Translations under genes and position numbers: made by a program
Notes under the pieces: model-generated
The model's database searches: none
Seen by the model: the letters and a program-made list of their open reading frames with translations, nothing else
Told to the model about the DNA's origin: nothing
Source of the DNA: Stenotrophomonas maltophilia
GTDB lineage: Bacteria; Pseudomonadota; Gammaproteobacteria; Xanthomonadales; Xanthomonadaceae
Length of the DNA: 64,000 nt
NCBI RefSeq assembly: GCF_003970865.1
Contig: NZ_RXLZ01000019.1
Location: forward strand, 1 to 64,000
Direction of reading: 5' to 3'
Shown: piece after piece, positions 53,528 through 63,600 of the stretch
Layout: each line of letters opens with the position of its first letter
How positions within the stretch are numbered: the first letter of the stretch is position 1

Positions 53528-55786
53528 TTACTCCAGAATCAGGGGGTCGCCCGCTTCGGTGACCAGGCGATCGCCTGCCTCGGTCACCAGCTGCGCGCGG
53601 TACAGGAAGGTGTGCTGCTGGATCTGCCAGCTGCGGTAGCCATCACGGATGGCTTCGACTTCGACACGGATCTGCTTTCCACCGCTGCCGGCGGGCGGCG
53701 TGTAGGTGTCGGTCGTGCCGCTGATGGCGGCCTGCGTCCGCACCAATGCCCCGGCGAGGTACCAGCGAACGGTGTAGGTGGTGCCAGGCTCCGGCCCAAT
53801 GTTGCCCTGCGTGGTGTCGACCAGCTGGTCGGCCTGCAGGATGCGATCGCGGTGTGCCCACTGCACCGTCAGTTCGGTGCCGAAGGTCCACAGCTCCGGC
53901 GGGTAGGCCTCACCCTGCACGCGCAAGCGGCCGGGCGGATAGGGCCGGATCTGGCGACGCTGCAGCGTCAGTCCGATCGTCGTAGCCAGATCCGGATTCA
54001 GCTCACCCTGGCTGGTGCGGGTGATCAGCTTCGCCTGGGGCGATTCGTTGGCCAGGTACTCGCGCCCGTCGAAGCCGACGTATTCGTCGGTGAACCACAC
54101 CCGCGTGCCCACGGCATGCGGCATCGGCACCGTGTCCACGCATCCACGGGCCACGGTCAGCGTCGCGGCCACCGGGTCGATCGAGACCACGCGGACCAGC
54201 TCGTCATCGATCAGCGCCTCGGTGCCGACCTCGATCATGTCCAGGCTGACGCCGGCGGACAGCGCGATCGCCGTTGTGGTGGCCGTCATTGCGGTGATCA
54301 GCAGGCCAGTGGGGGCGAAGTCGGCCGCGCCCGCCTCGGCGAACGGCGCGCTTCCCAGCCGGGTCTGCAGCGTGTAGCCGAACGCCACCGAGGTCGGCCG
54401 CACACCGATCGAAGTCAGGTAGCCCACGTCAGGCGACACAGCAGCCAGCTCCGACGCCCCAAGCGTCGTGGCCAGGTCGCGGTAGCTGGCCTCCTGCAGG
54501 CGCTGCACGGTGACCGGCTTGGGCTTGGTGTCCGGCTCCACCCAGGCATTCTCAGAAGGCTGGATGTAGCTGGCAGCGGCCATGCCGGCGACGTCCTGGA
54601 CGACGGTCAGCACCACGGCTGTCTCGGTCTGTGTGCCGTCGTCGACGTCCAAGATGCGCACTGGCATGCGGGCAACGCCGCGCCGTGGCCACGACAGGGC
54701 ACGCACCTGCCCGCGCTTGAAGGGGCCGGCATCCTGCCGTACCCGGATCTTCACCCTGCAGGGCAAGCTGCTCACTGCCGCCACTTCGCGCGCCGCAACC
54801 CGGCCCGCGAGCGCAGCGTTCCACAGGCCGGGATAGTTCTTGCGACTGCTGACGACACGGCCCTGCGCCTGAACGCTGGCCAGATTCTGGTAGGTGACAG
54901 CTGCGTCCTTGTTGGTGGCGATATCCCGGTAGACGACCGTGATCTCGTTGACGCTGCCTTCCAGCATCGGCTGCTGCCACTCCAGCAGTTCGATGATGTT
55001 CGCCGGGCCGATCTCTTCCAGGGTGGCTGGGTCATAGTCCGGCCGCACCAGCACCAGCTCGGTCAGCCCCGTCACCGGATCCTCGATGCGCATGCCACCA
55101 ATGTGGTCGCACACCATGTCCATGAACTCGCCTGCAGGAACTGATCGGGACCACTTCAGGCACAGGCCGAACCCTTCGTTCTTCAACGTCTGTGCCGCCT
55201 TGCGGAAGCTCTCGTCGTTGATCACGTCGATCGGGTGGCCCATGCCCTCAGTGCGCACCTGGTAGATGATGTGGGCCGGGTTCATCCCTTCATCGATCTG
55301 CACCAGGTCGCCCTGCCAAAGCCCCTTCTTCCAGCCTTGGCGCCAGCGCGAGACCTTCTTCGTCCAATTCTTGATGTACGGGTTCATGGCCGACACCTGG
55401 CCATTGAAAACCGTCGTGAACAGGCCACGGGCAGCTGGCCACGGGCCGGGCACCAGCGACTGCAGATAGGTGCTTGGCATCTGGGCGGGCTCGCCCATGC
55501 GCACCTCCAGTGTGCCGACGATGCCGCCTTCGCCCTTGTCGCCGCCGAAGATCTCCGGCGCCAGAATGGTGATCGATCGAGATGCTGTAATCGGGCCGGT
55601 GGCTGGCACCGTCCTGGGGATGTTCATCCCGAGTACCTTGGTCCACGCCGTTTGCGCGCTGCCGTCCCAGACCTTGCGATCGCCCACGCGGATCTCCCGC
55701 AGCGCGTCGACCGGGCCAAGGCATTCGCCCATGTAGAGGGCCATGTAGTAGCGATAGCCTACGGTCTGTTTCTTGCCACTACCCAC
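53528..55786 (-). CDS. Phage tail tip protein (J-like)
   Basis: A 752-residue protein starting at GTG 55786 that overlaps the preceding gene by 8 bp. The N-terminal MGECLGPVDALREIRVGDRKVW matches tail-tip/host-specificity proteins of the lambda J/GTA gp15 group (TIGR02217-neighbour modules). C-terminal PPAGSGGKQIRVEVEAIRDGY is a fibronectin-like fold. It is the baseplate hub or tip that connects to the fibre gene 5 bp downstream. Confidence 0.75.
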   Translation of the reverse strand: MGSGKKQTVGYRYYMALYMGECLGPVDALREIRVGDRKVWDGSAQTAWTKVLGMNIPRTVPATGPITASRSITILAPEIFGGDKGEGGIVGTLEVRMGEPAQMPSTYLQSLVPGPWPAARGLFTTVFNGQVSAMNPYIKNWTKKVSRWRQGWKKGLWQGDLVQIDEGMNPAHIIYQVRTEGMGHPIDVINDESFRKAAQTLKNEGFGLCLKWSRSVPAGEFMDMVCDHIGGMRIEDPVTGLTELVLVRPDYDPATLEEIGPANIIELLEWQQPMLEGSVNEITVVYRDIATNKDAAVTYQNLASVQAQGRVVSSRKNYPGLWNAALAGRVAAREVAAVSSLPCRVKIRVRQDAGPFKRGQVRALSWPRRGVARMPVRILDVDDGTQTETAVVLTVVQDVAGMAAASYIQPSENAWVEPDTKPKPVTVQRLQEASYRDLATTLGASELAAVSPDVGYLTSIGVRPTSVAFGYTLQTRLGSAPFAEAGAADFAPTGLLITAMTATTTAIALSAGVSLDMIEVGTEALIDDELVRVVSIDPVAATLTVARGCVDTVPMPHAVGTRVWFTDEYVGFDGREYLANESPQAKLITRTSQGELNPDLATTIGLTLQRRQIRPYPPGRLRVQGEAYPPELWTFGTELTVQWAHRDRILQADQLVDTTQGNIGPEPGTTYTVRWYLAGALVRTQAAISGTTDTYTPPAGSGGKQIRVEVEAIRDGYRSWQIQQHTFLYRAQLVTEAGDRLVTEAGDPLILE

Positions 55787-56006
55787 GGCCAGCCTCCTCG
55801 CGGGCGATCGCCGCCAAGCGCCGTGCGAAGGCGTCGTCCAGCGCTTCGAACTGCTCTACCGGCAGGCCTTCATCCAGGAAGCGACGCAGATCCAGACCGT
55901 GACGATCCATCCAGGTGCGGATGCCGGCGGCGCACAGCACACCGCTTTGCTCGCCCAGCTTGGCCGCGCGGGCGTGCTCGACGGTAACCAGGACAGGACG
56001 ATCCAT
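55779..56006 (-). CDS. Small prophage tail-module protein
   Basis: A 75-residue protein of unknown function, charged (DRHGLDLRRFLDEGLPVEQF, then a helical tail RRLAAIAREEAGRG). The short GL-x(2)-F/DDAF pattern resembles chaperone-like factors between tail tip genes. ATG 56006 overlaps the previous stop. Overlaps the J-like gene by 8 bp. Confidence 0.65.
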   Translation of the reverse strand: MDRPVLVTVEHARAAKLGEQSGVLCAAGIRTWMDRHGLDLRRFLDEGLPVEQFEALDDAFARRLAAIAREEAGRG

Positions 56007-56236
56007 CACTTCTTGCCACCCTTGACCTTGATCGGTGTGGTGCGCAGATCGCCGTAGAACAGCACGTTGGGATCATCAATCCAGTTCGTACCGAAGACCA
56101 TGCTGCACTCGCGACCGTCCTCGGCGGTGGGGACATTGAAGTCCTCCAGGGCGGCCGGCTTCGGAACCGTAGGCTTCGGGCGCATCACGTAACTGACGAT
56201 CAGCGCCACGATCATTACGACGATTTGAACCCACAT
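56006..56236 (-). CDS. Small prophage protein, N-terminal TM and tail-tip motif
   Basis: A 76-residue protein: hydrophobic N-terminus (IVVMIVALIVSYVM), then ALEDFNVPTAEDGRECSMVF and GTNWIDDPNVLFYGDL. That VPTAEEG-x(3)-VVFGT motif is also the opening of J-like tip proteins in related phages, so this may be a detached tip segment. Twelve bp after the BR0599 gene. Confidence 0.65.
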   Translation of the reverse strand: MWVQIVVMIVALIVSYVMRPKPTVPKPAALEDFNVPTAEDGRECSMVFGTNWIDDPNVLFYGDLRTTPIKVKGGKK

Positions 56237-56247
56237 GGGAGGCTCCT

Positions 56248-57030
56248 TTAGAAGATGGGATCAGGTCCGAAGGGGTTCTTCGGCGGGATGGTGTGCTGGC
56301 CGCCGTAGTTCAGCGCGTTGTTGAACTTCTCGTGGCAGATCTGCAGGGCATGGCCACAGCCGGGGTAGGCAGACACCAGTGCGCCCGCAGCGAGCGGCGC
56401 TGCGGTAAGCAAGGTGAGGGTCGGCCCAACATGACCCACCACGAAGCGGTACTCGATGGCCGTGCCCTGCACCCACTTGATGAAGCCGCCGACGAACCAA
56501 CCGTCCGGCTTCGCTGCGAAGGCAGTGGACGTGATCGTCTGAGCGGATGCGGCCGACAACACGCCATCGACTCGGAACAGCTCCGGATTCAGACCGCAAT
56601 CTGCATCGAACAGCGCGAACGGGCACTGCGCCTGCCAGCATCGGCGAAGGCCGTTCGTCGCGGCGGCGCCGGCATTGCTCTGGCAGGTCAGGATCAGATC
56701 ATTCTGTCGCTCGCTGAAGTCGCTCAGCACGCCATTCCAGGTGCCGCGGATCGCGCCGTCGCTCTTCCGGATCCGCCGCCACCGAACGATGATCCGATCG
56801 GTTGGCGGATAGGGGCGCAGCACTGACGCCAACGTGAGGGACAGCGGTACGGTTACCTCAAGATTGGACCTGGCCTCCTGGGCAGACTGGCCAAGTCGGC
56901 CGCGCTTGATTGCCTCGGGGCTGAACGACTGCGAGTCGTAGATCTCCACCCGATCGCTGGACGTGTAGCGCCAGCGCTGGGAACCACGCCCAAACTCATA
57001 CAGCTCAACATGGCGGGAGAACAGGCTCAC
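56248..57030 (-). CDS. Phage BR0599/DUF2163 family tail protein
   Basis: A 260-residue protein of the BR0599 family, the gp13-like tail component found in GTA-like and siphovirus tail modules. It has cysteines at CWQAQCPFALFDADCGL and CGHALQICHEKF, which in relatives bind an iron-sulfur cluster or zinc. SNLEVTVPLSLTLASVLRPY is the N-terminal beta region. ATG 57030 overlaps the upstream stop. Confidence 0.82.
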   Translation of the reverse strand: MSLFSRHVELYEFGRGSQRWRYTSSDRVEIYDSQSFSPEAIKRGRLGQSAQEARSNLEVTVPLSLTLASVLRPYPPTDRIIVRWRRIRKSDGAIRGTWNGVLSDFSERQNDLILTCQSNAGAAATNGLRRCWQAQCPFALFDADCGLNPELFRVDGVLSAASAQTITSTAFAAKPDGWFVGGFIKWVQGTAIEYRFVVGHVGPTLTLLTAAPLAAGALVSAYPGCGHALQICHEKFNNALNYGGQHTIPPKNPFGPDPIF

Positions 57031-58727
57031 GGTTCGCTCTCCTCAGCGCCAATGCCGGCGAAGGACACGCGGCAACGCGCGACGCCCTCACCATCGGTTT
57101 CATGGGACAGCTCCACGGTGTCGGAACTGAGGCGGGCCAGCACCATCCAGCTGATCAAGCGGATGGCACTCGGCTGCAGGGCGATGCCGTGCGGCGCATC
57201 CAGCTGCAGGAACTCCCGCTGTGAATCCAGCTCTGTGGCCTCAATCAGCTGCCGGTACAGCACCTGGCCGCTGAACAGCTCGATGCGTAGGTGACGACGA
57301 CCTGCCTGGGCGCGCCCGAAGCGGGCCACGCCTGCCCAAGCCACCACAATGCCGCTGGAGGTTGTCAGGGCTGGCTCGACCAGCTCCAGGTCATCGGCCC
57401 AAGACGGCACCCACAGCGCAGCCGCGCGGCCCTGCAACCAGTACAGCAAGCTGCGCAGATTGGCCTGCTCGGTGCGCCCCCAGGTTTGCCAGGCGTGCGA
57501 CTGCAGTGGCCATACCTTGCCGGTGATGTCATCGACGGCAACAGGGCCGATATCGCCATCGATCACCACCAGCTGCCGGCCGAACTCGGCCGTCTGCGCC
57601 TGGTCGAGGTCGGGGCGCTGCTCCAGCACAGGTCGACCGCGATAGACCGCCGCCGGCGCCGCTGCGGGCCAGTCGCAGGTCTCCACCGCAGCCAGGCGCA
57701 CGGTCGACCGCATGACCTGGTCGGTCACGCGTTCCAGGCTGGGGATCTCGGCAATACGAGCTGTCCTGCAGGGCAGCACCCGTGTGCCAGGTTCCCAGGC
57801 GTTGGCCGTGGGGCGGGCCAGCTGCAGGCTGTCGGCGGTAATGTCGGCCACTTCCACCAGCTCGTAGGTGGTGACGTCCTTCCAAAGCATGGCCAGGCCG
57901 CCGGGGCGGTAGTCGCGCTGCGTGGCGGCCTGTACCGGGATGGACTGCACTCCCAGTGCCAGGCGCGCACTCAGCCACGACACGTCGTTCCAGACCGGCA
58001 GCGCCCAGGTACGCGCCGACCAGTCGAACAGTGCGTGTTCAAGCACCTGGCGCTCGCGCCGGTCGGCCAGCACACTGAACTCCCAAGAGCGCCTCGGCGA
58101 GCCACGCAATGGGAATCGGGCTTCGCCGCCGCCGATCGACTGCTGGACGTCGGTCGCCCAGGCCAGCGTTTCGGTGACAGGCCGCTCCCAATCCGGCGGC
58201 AGCATCCACGCCGACATGCGATTGCCGGTAATCGTGACGGTGCGGCGCCCCAGGGCCACGAAGTCGTAGGACAGCGACGCCGCGATTACCGGCGGGCCTT
58301 CTGTCGTGACCGACAGCTGCCAGCGGCGCAGCTGCAGGGCCGAGAATGCCAACGGCGGGGCGCCAGGACCTACCAGCTCGACGCCTTCGCCGTTCTCAAG
58401 GGTCACCGAGGCCAGGGTCTGCTGCTGGAGGTATGAGTTCCAGACCTGGACGTAGCGCACCTGGTTGGTGACCAGGTTGCCCAGGTCAATCCGCAGCGGC
58501 AGAACATGGATCCGGTAGTACCAGTCGTCGAACGATGTGCGCTGCTGGGGTCCGCTGGATCGCTGTTCGGGTTCCTCGATGGTCGATTCTTTGGTCGACC
58601 CGGTGTAGAAATCCAGCCGCGCAGCTGCGCCGCGAAACTGGAGAGGAATGCGGGTGCGCGGTATCGCCAGATTGCCACTGCGCCAGTTGGGCCCTGTGCT
58701 GCTCTGCGTGGTGAGAATGATGGCCAT
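57027..58727 (-). CDS. Phage tail protein (distal tail-like)
   Basis: A 566-residue protein, beta-rich, without a recognised catalytic motif. RISAWMLPPDWERPV-like segments (MSAWMLPPDWERPVTETL) and REFLQLDAPHGIALQPSAI suggest repeated beta-sandwich domains of a distal tail or hub protein. It replaces the DUF2460 gene expected before DUF2163 in GTA-like modules. ATG 58727 shares a base with the preceding stop (TGATG). Confidence 0.65.
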   Translation of the reverse strand: MAIILTTQSSTGPNWRSGNLAIPRTRIPLQFRGAAARLDFYTGSTKESTIEEPEQRSSGPQQRTSFDDWYYRIHVLPLRIDLGNLVTNQVRYVQVWNSYLQQQTLASVTLENGEGVELVGPGAPPLAFSALQLRRWQLSVTTEGPPVIAASLSYDFVALGRRTVTITGNRMSAWMLPPDWERPVTETLAWATDVQQSIGGGEARFPLRGSPRRSWEFSVLADRRERQVLEHALFDWSARTWALPVWNDVSWLSARLALGVQSIPVQAATQRDYRPGGLAMLWKDVTTYELVEVADITADSLQLARPTANAWEPGTRVLPCRTARIAEIPSLERVTDQVMRSTVRLAAVETCDWPAAAPAAVYRGRPVLEQRPDLDQAQTAEFGRQLVVIDGDIGPVAVDDITGKVWPLQSHAWQTWGRTEQANLRSLLYWLQGRAAALWVPSWADDLELVEPALTTSSGIVVAWAGVARFGRAQAGRRHLRIELFSGQVLYRQLIEATELDSQREFLQLDAPHGIALQPSAIRLISWMVLARLSSDTVELSHETDGEGVARCRVSFAGIGAEESEP

Positions 58728-59701
58728 CAGGACTTCTTCACGGCCCAGCCATAGTTGCCACTGGCCGGCGGCGCGTTGGTCACGCTGCTCATGGCCAGCT
58801 TGCGCAGCCAAGGAAATACCATCCACGTGTCTTCGCCGATGGTGATCTCCTGCTCGGGCTCGAGCTTTTCCAGGTAGCAGGCACGCAGTCCAGACACTCG
58901 CCCAATCGGTGAGAGGTACACACCGGTACCGGGGCGGCGAATGCTCAACTGGATCGGATGAAGCACGCTGCGGCCAGAGAAAGTGTTCTCGTCGCAGCCT
59001 CCCAGGGCGTAGCCCAACCACATGCTGTCGTAAGTGGCGCTAGTGTTCGACTGGTAGAGCGATCCGACGCCGCTTCCGGCTTGCCCTTCGGCTCCAAGCG
59101 CGTTGCCGTAGTAGTTGCAAATCTGGTTGTAACTATTGGTACGGCCATCCTCAGCTGAGTCCGCACGCACGTGCCCACACCCCGTTGTATTGGGGTTGTG
59201 GCCGAAGAGAACCACGTTGCTGCCATTCGCTATCAGCACCCCGCTATAGCTTCCCGTGCGCGCCCAATAAGTTCCATCGACATACGTTCCGCCCGTGTAC
59301 GCGCCGGCCTTCTCAAGGACGCCGAAGGTGTGGTGGCGGTATTCGCCGGCAACAGCCAGTGCGATGGCAACGTGGATAGCATTGCCGTTGGCGAACAGCT
59401 TCAAACGTGGGAATGGCCCAACTAGCTCGTACGTCAGGATGTCGCGCGGGGACACCAGCGGCTGTGCGGACGGTGTTGCGTTCCCGTCATAGCCAATCGA
59501 GATGCGAGATTTCAGGCTCAGCTGGTCGGTATTGAAAAGATGGACGTAGTCGGAGACGCCAGGAATGCGGAGCGTGGCGGTGCGATTGGCGCCGACAAGA
59601 TTGTTGCGATCGACGATCCAGCCATTTACCTGCGCGAACTGGACCACCAGGTCGATCAGAGTCTGTACGTTGGGGACGTTGGTGAATTCGGCGTAGGCCA
59701 T
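58727..59701 (-). CDS. Phage virion structural protein, copy 1
   Basis: A 324-residue protein of lower GC, with no recognised domain. KLFANGNAIHVAIALAVAGE and the C-terminal TGVYLSPIGRVSGLR are reminiscent of the neighbouring 59705-60679 product, which has the same length and a matching ANG-x(2)-hydrophobic pattern. Probably a tail surface or baseplate protein. Confidence 0.6.
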   Translation of the reverse strand: MAYAEFTNVPNVQTLIDLVVQFAQVNGWIVDRNNLVGANRTATLRIPGVSDYVHLFNTDQLSLKSRISIGYDGNATPSAQPLVSPRDILTYELVGPFPRLKLFANGNAIHVAIALAVAGEYRHHTFGVLEKAGAYTGGTYVDGTYWARTGSYSGVLIANGSNVVLFGHNPNTTGCGHVRADSAEDGRTNSYNQICNYYGNALGAEGQAGSGVGSLYQSNTSATYDSMWLGYALGGCDENTFSGRSVLHPIQLSIRRPGTGVYLSPIGRVSGLRACYLEKLEPEQEITIGEDTWMVFPWLRKLAMSSVTNAPPASGNYGWAVKKS

Positions 59702-59704
59702 CTC

Positions 59705-60679
59705 TTACTCCAGAGCAAATGCGGCGTACTGCCCATCGCCGGTTCGATAGACATTGGGTACTAGAAGGTGGTCCACGCCGCTCACTGTGGCTACTTGTTC
59801 AGCCGTGGCCCCGAAGGCCGGCGTGTAGAAAACGCCGTCAAAGCTGCCGTAGAACTGTCCGCCTTCCGGCACCTCGCTGTAGCGATCGCCACGATCAACG
59901 CTGCCCCGGTTCCAACCGATCGCCATAAGCTGACCGCGCTGTAGCCAACGCTGACCATCGAGGCAACTGCGGACGTTTTGATTACCTGCAGATGGGTTCC
60001 AGGGCATGGTGATGCGCCCCAAGGCCACGGGCGTGTTGCCGGACCCATTACGAATCGGTAGCCATGCCTGCATCGGCGTGAAGAGATAGCCTTGGCTAAA
60101 GGCATTGTTGTACTGGGTATTCGCGGCCGCATTCCAGAAATTGGAATGCTCGTAGGTATCCAACGACGCTACGCCGTTGCTGCCCAGGAAAGAGCCACCG
60201 ATGAAAAGCGGGTAGCTCCAGTCGCCCGGCAGGTGCTCCGGCAGGATGAAACCAGCATACAGAGCGTCATAGCGCCCGTTGATGCGGGTGATCACCTTGA
60301 AGCAGCGTCCGTTGGCAATGAACCAGTACTTGATCTGCGAATTGACGCCAAGGATCGATACGTACTCGGAGTTTGCCCCCGCCTGGGTCATGCCCGGCAA
60401 TGCGGGGTTGTATGCGGTGTGGCCGCGCATGCGCATGTTGTAGTAGTTGCTGGCCGGCACTACCCACGCCTGCAGCGATACGTAGATCTCATCCTCTCCG
60501 GAGAGCCCACGGCCCTTCAGTGACACGAAATCGTTGGCCGCGATCGGGCCGCTGGCCACGCCACCGACGACCTGCCACTGCTGGTTCGCCGCCACCAGGG
60601 CCGCGTTGGTGGTCAGGAAGTCCCGCAGGCGGGCCATGAGGTCGGTGATGTTGGCGGCGGTGTCGGTTGCCCAGGCCAT
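59705..60679 (-). CDS. Phage virion structural protein, copy 2
   Basis: A 324-residue protein. Its N-terminal DLMARLRDFLTTNAALVAAN and central WFIANGRCFKVITRINGRY follow the same plan as the preceding product (FANG, strand, then YRHHTFGVL versus YDALYAGFI), so the two may be a divergent duplication. It directly follows the tape measure gene (2 bp). Confidence 0.6.
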   Translation of the reverse strand: MAWATDTAANITDLMARLRDFLTTNAALVAANQQWQVVGGVASGPIAANDFVSLKGRGLSGEDEIYVSLQAWVVPASNYYNMRMRGHTAYNPALPGMTQAGANSEYVSILGVNSQIKYWFIANGRCFKVITRINGRYDALYAGFILPEHLPGDWSYPLFIGGSFLGSNGVASLDTYEHSNFWNAAANTQYNNAFSQGYLFTPMQAWLPIRNGSGNTPVALGRITMPWNPSAGNQNVRSCLDGQRWLQRGQLMAIGWNRGSVDRGDRYSEVPEGGQFYGSFDGVFYTPAFGATAEQVATVSGVDHLLVPNVYRTGDGQYAAFALE

Positions 60680-60681
60680 GT

Positions 60682-63600
60682 TCAGAGTCCCAATACTTGG
60701 CGGATCGCCGCAGAGTTGCGGTTGATCTTGTTGATGACGGTGGTGTCGCTCCCGGGATCGTCCAGGTACTGGTCGAGCAGGTCCGGCGACACCTGGTTGA
60801 TCACTCGCAAGCCCAACTGCGCGGCAGTGCTCGGCGGCGCCGAAGCTGCGCTGGTGAACACGGGGGACCGCTGCAGCATGGGCATCGCGGCCACATGCCC
60901 TCCATCGGCATAGCCGCGCCAACGATCGATTGCCGCCATACCGACCTGGTTGAAGGCCGACAGGAATGCCAGCGCACCAGGCTGGCGCACCACCTCCTGG
61001 CGGTGGACGAACTCGCCGGCGTGAACAAAGCCCGCCAGTTGGTACTTGCCACCAGGTCCGGTGAAGCCGCCGCTGGAGTAGCCGGCCGCGCTGGAAACGG
61101 CCATTGCTGCAGCAGCAGCCTGCATCTGACGGGCCGCCTGGGAAATCGCCTGCGCGCCGACAATGAGTCCCACGCTGGACGAACCAAGGGTGGTGGCCGA
61201 GGTCTCCAGTTTGGAGGCACCCACACTGACGATCGCGCCCGCCGCCGCAGTAGCTGCCGCAGCCTTGGCCATGTCCTGCGCGCCGTCACCACCGCCATTC
61301 CCCTTGTCGCCGGCGAAGAGCCCCATCAACTTCATGGTCGCGGCCTGCGCCAACTGCGCGGCCGCGAATTCGGCAATGCCTTGGGCGATGCTGAGGAAGA
61401 AGTTGCGCACCGACTCGGACAGCGAATCGGTTTGCATGATCAGCGAGGTGAACAGGTTCGAGAACGATCCTTCAAGCGTGTTACGGATGGACTGTTGGAG
61501 CAGGTTTGTGGTCGCCTCCATCTCCTGCAGCTTGAGCTTGATCTGCTCTACGTTTGCCAGTGCGGCCGGATCCTTCAGCTTCTCTGCGGCGGCCTGCATT
61601 TGGGGGACAAGCGCCTGGAGAGCACCAGACTGCTGGCGGTAGAGGTCGACCACACGCTGCTGCGCGCCCGCCTGAGTGATCAGGCCCGCCTGCAGCTCCA
61701 GCTGAATCCGCTGCTGGGCCAGTGCAATGCCTCCCATTACCCTGTCGTAGGTCTCCTGCAGATTCTTGAGGTCAGTGCTGGCCTTGCTCAGATCCATCAG
61801 TTTGGAAATGTCGGCGGCATCCGCTGCTCGGCCCGCCGCCTCCAGCTCTTCCTTCAGCTTCGTCAGCTCGCGCGTGGTCTTGGCCAGCTCTGCGTCGGGA
61901 CCACGTCCTTGCAAGGCCGCAATGCGATCACGGATGTCCAGCATCTTGCGGTCGGCTTCGACCCGGAGGTTGGCCAGATCCAGCTTCTTGGCTTCGTCCA
62001 GCAGGTCCTGCTTGGTCTTCGCCGAAGCGTTCTGGAAATTGCCCTCTGCAATGGCCGCCTGGATGCGGGACGTTTCGGTCGCCTTCTTGCGGGTCTCATC
62101 CAGCGTTCCGACCAGATCGATCTGCTGCTTGAGCCGCTCCAGCTCCCGCTGTGCGGCGGCCTCATCTTTCTGGCTCTCGGTCTTGGGCGTCTTTCGAGTG
62201 CGCTCTTTGAACTTCTCCTGCAGCTGGGCGACCCGCTTGTCATAGGCGCCGCCGCTGACGCTGCCATCGTCGCCGAAGCTGACACCCTTGAGGAGGTCGC
62301 TTCCTGGATTGGCCTTGCGCAACTCGCGGAACTGCTTGGCAACCTCTTCGGTTGCCTTCTTCAGCTTCTCGGCCTTGCTGGCACCCTCTTCGAGACCTGA
62401 AGCGATCGCCTTGGCGGCTTCGACGCCGGCATCTTGGACCCGCTGGGCCTGGCCGGCGCTCTCGGCGGCATTGACGTCACGATCGTAGGCGGCCCGCGCC
62501 TTGCGGAGCCGGTCGATCTGCTTGATCTGCTGGTCGTAGTAGTAGCCGATGGCTGGGGCATTACCGTTCTTCAACGCCTGCTGCAGTTGCTCGGTCGTAC
62601 CACGCATCGCCGCAGTTTCTGCCCGGAGCATCGCTTCGGAGTCGGTGCGACCGATGTCCTTCAGTCCTTGCCAGACGCGCTTAAGCGTACGAGCAACGGC
62701 ATCCCACGCCTGCTCCAGATATCCGGCCCGCGACTCCATTTCTCTGACACGCTGGTCGCTGACATTGGCGATGGCCTCCAGCGCTGTCTTGGCGGCGTCG
62801 GTCGCCTTGCCCTGGTCCTCCAGCGCCCGAACCTGTTCGTACACCGCTGCGGTGAGGAAGTGGTACTGCTCGTTGAGCTTGGCCAGCGTGGCCGAAGGCG
62901 CCTTGGAGACCTCGACCACCTTGGCGGTGGTGCCCTCAATCGACTCGCCCGTCAATTTGGCCAGGTTGACTGCGACGCTGATCGCTGTAGACAGGGTGTT
63001 GGCGGTCAGCTTCCCGCTGGCCGCAAGTTGCTGCGCAGCTGCCGTTGCATCGGAGTATTCGCCAGTGACCGCACCGACAGCATTCGCCTGGGCATAGAGC
63101 TGACCACTGGACACGCCAAGTGAATGGCCTGTCGAGATCACAGCGGCGTCGAAGGCTCGCAGCTGCTTGTAGCCCTGCAGCGCGGCAAAGCCAACAACAC
63201 CCAGTCCGGCGGCCACACCGCCCAAGACGACCACCGCGGGATTGAGCGCACCGGTGAGTGCGCGCGCGGCCGGGACCACGCCGCCGAAGGAATCCTTCAG
63301 CTGGCCGCCCTGCTGGATGGCCACCATCCAGATCGGCATGCCGCTGACGATGCTGGTGGTGATATCAGTGATCTGCGCTGGCAGTTGGCGCATGGCCATC
63401 TGGTACTGGCCGGCCGAGATCGCCCCGGCGCCCAGGCTGCGACTGGTCGCTTCGGCAACTTTGACGGCGTTGCGTTGTACATTGATGCCCGCGAGGGCGC
63501 GGTTGTACTGCTCGCGGCTGATGCGGCCGGCATCCACCGCCGCCTTGAGCTCCTGCTCGTCCCGCTCCAGCTTCTGCAGCTTTACCGATGCACTGTCATA

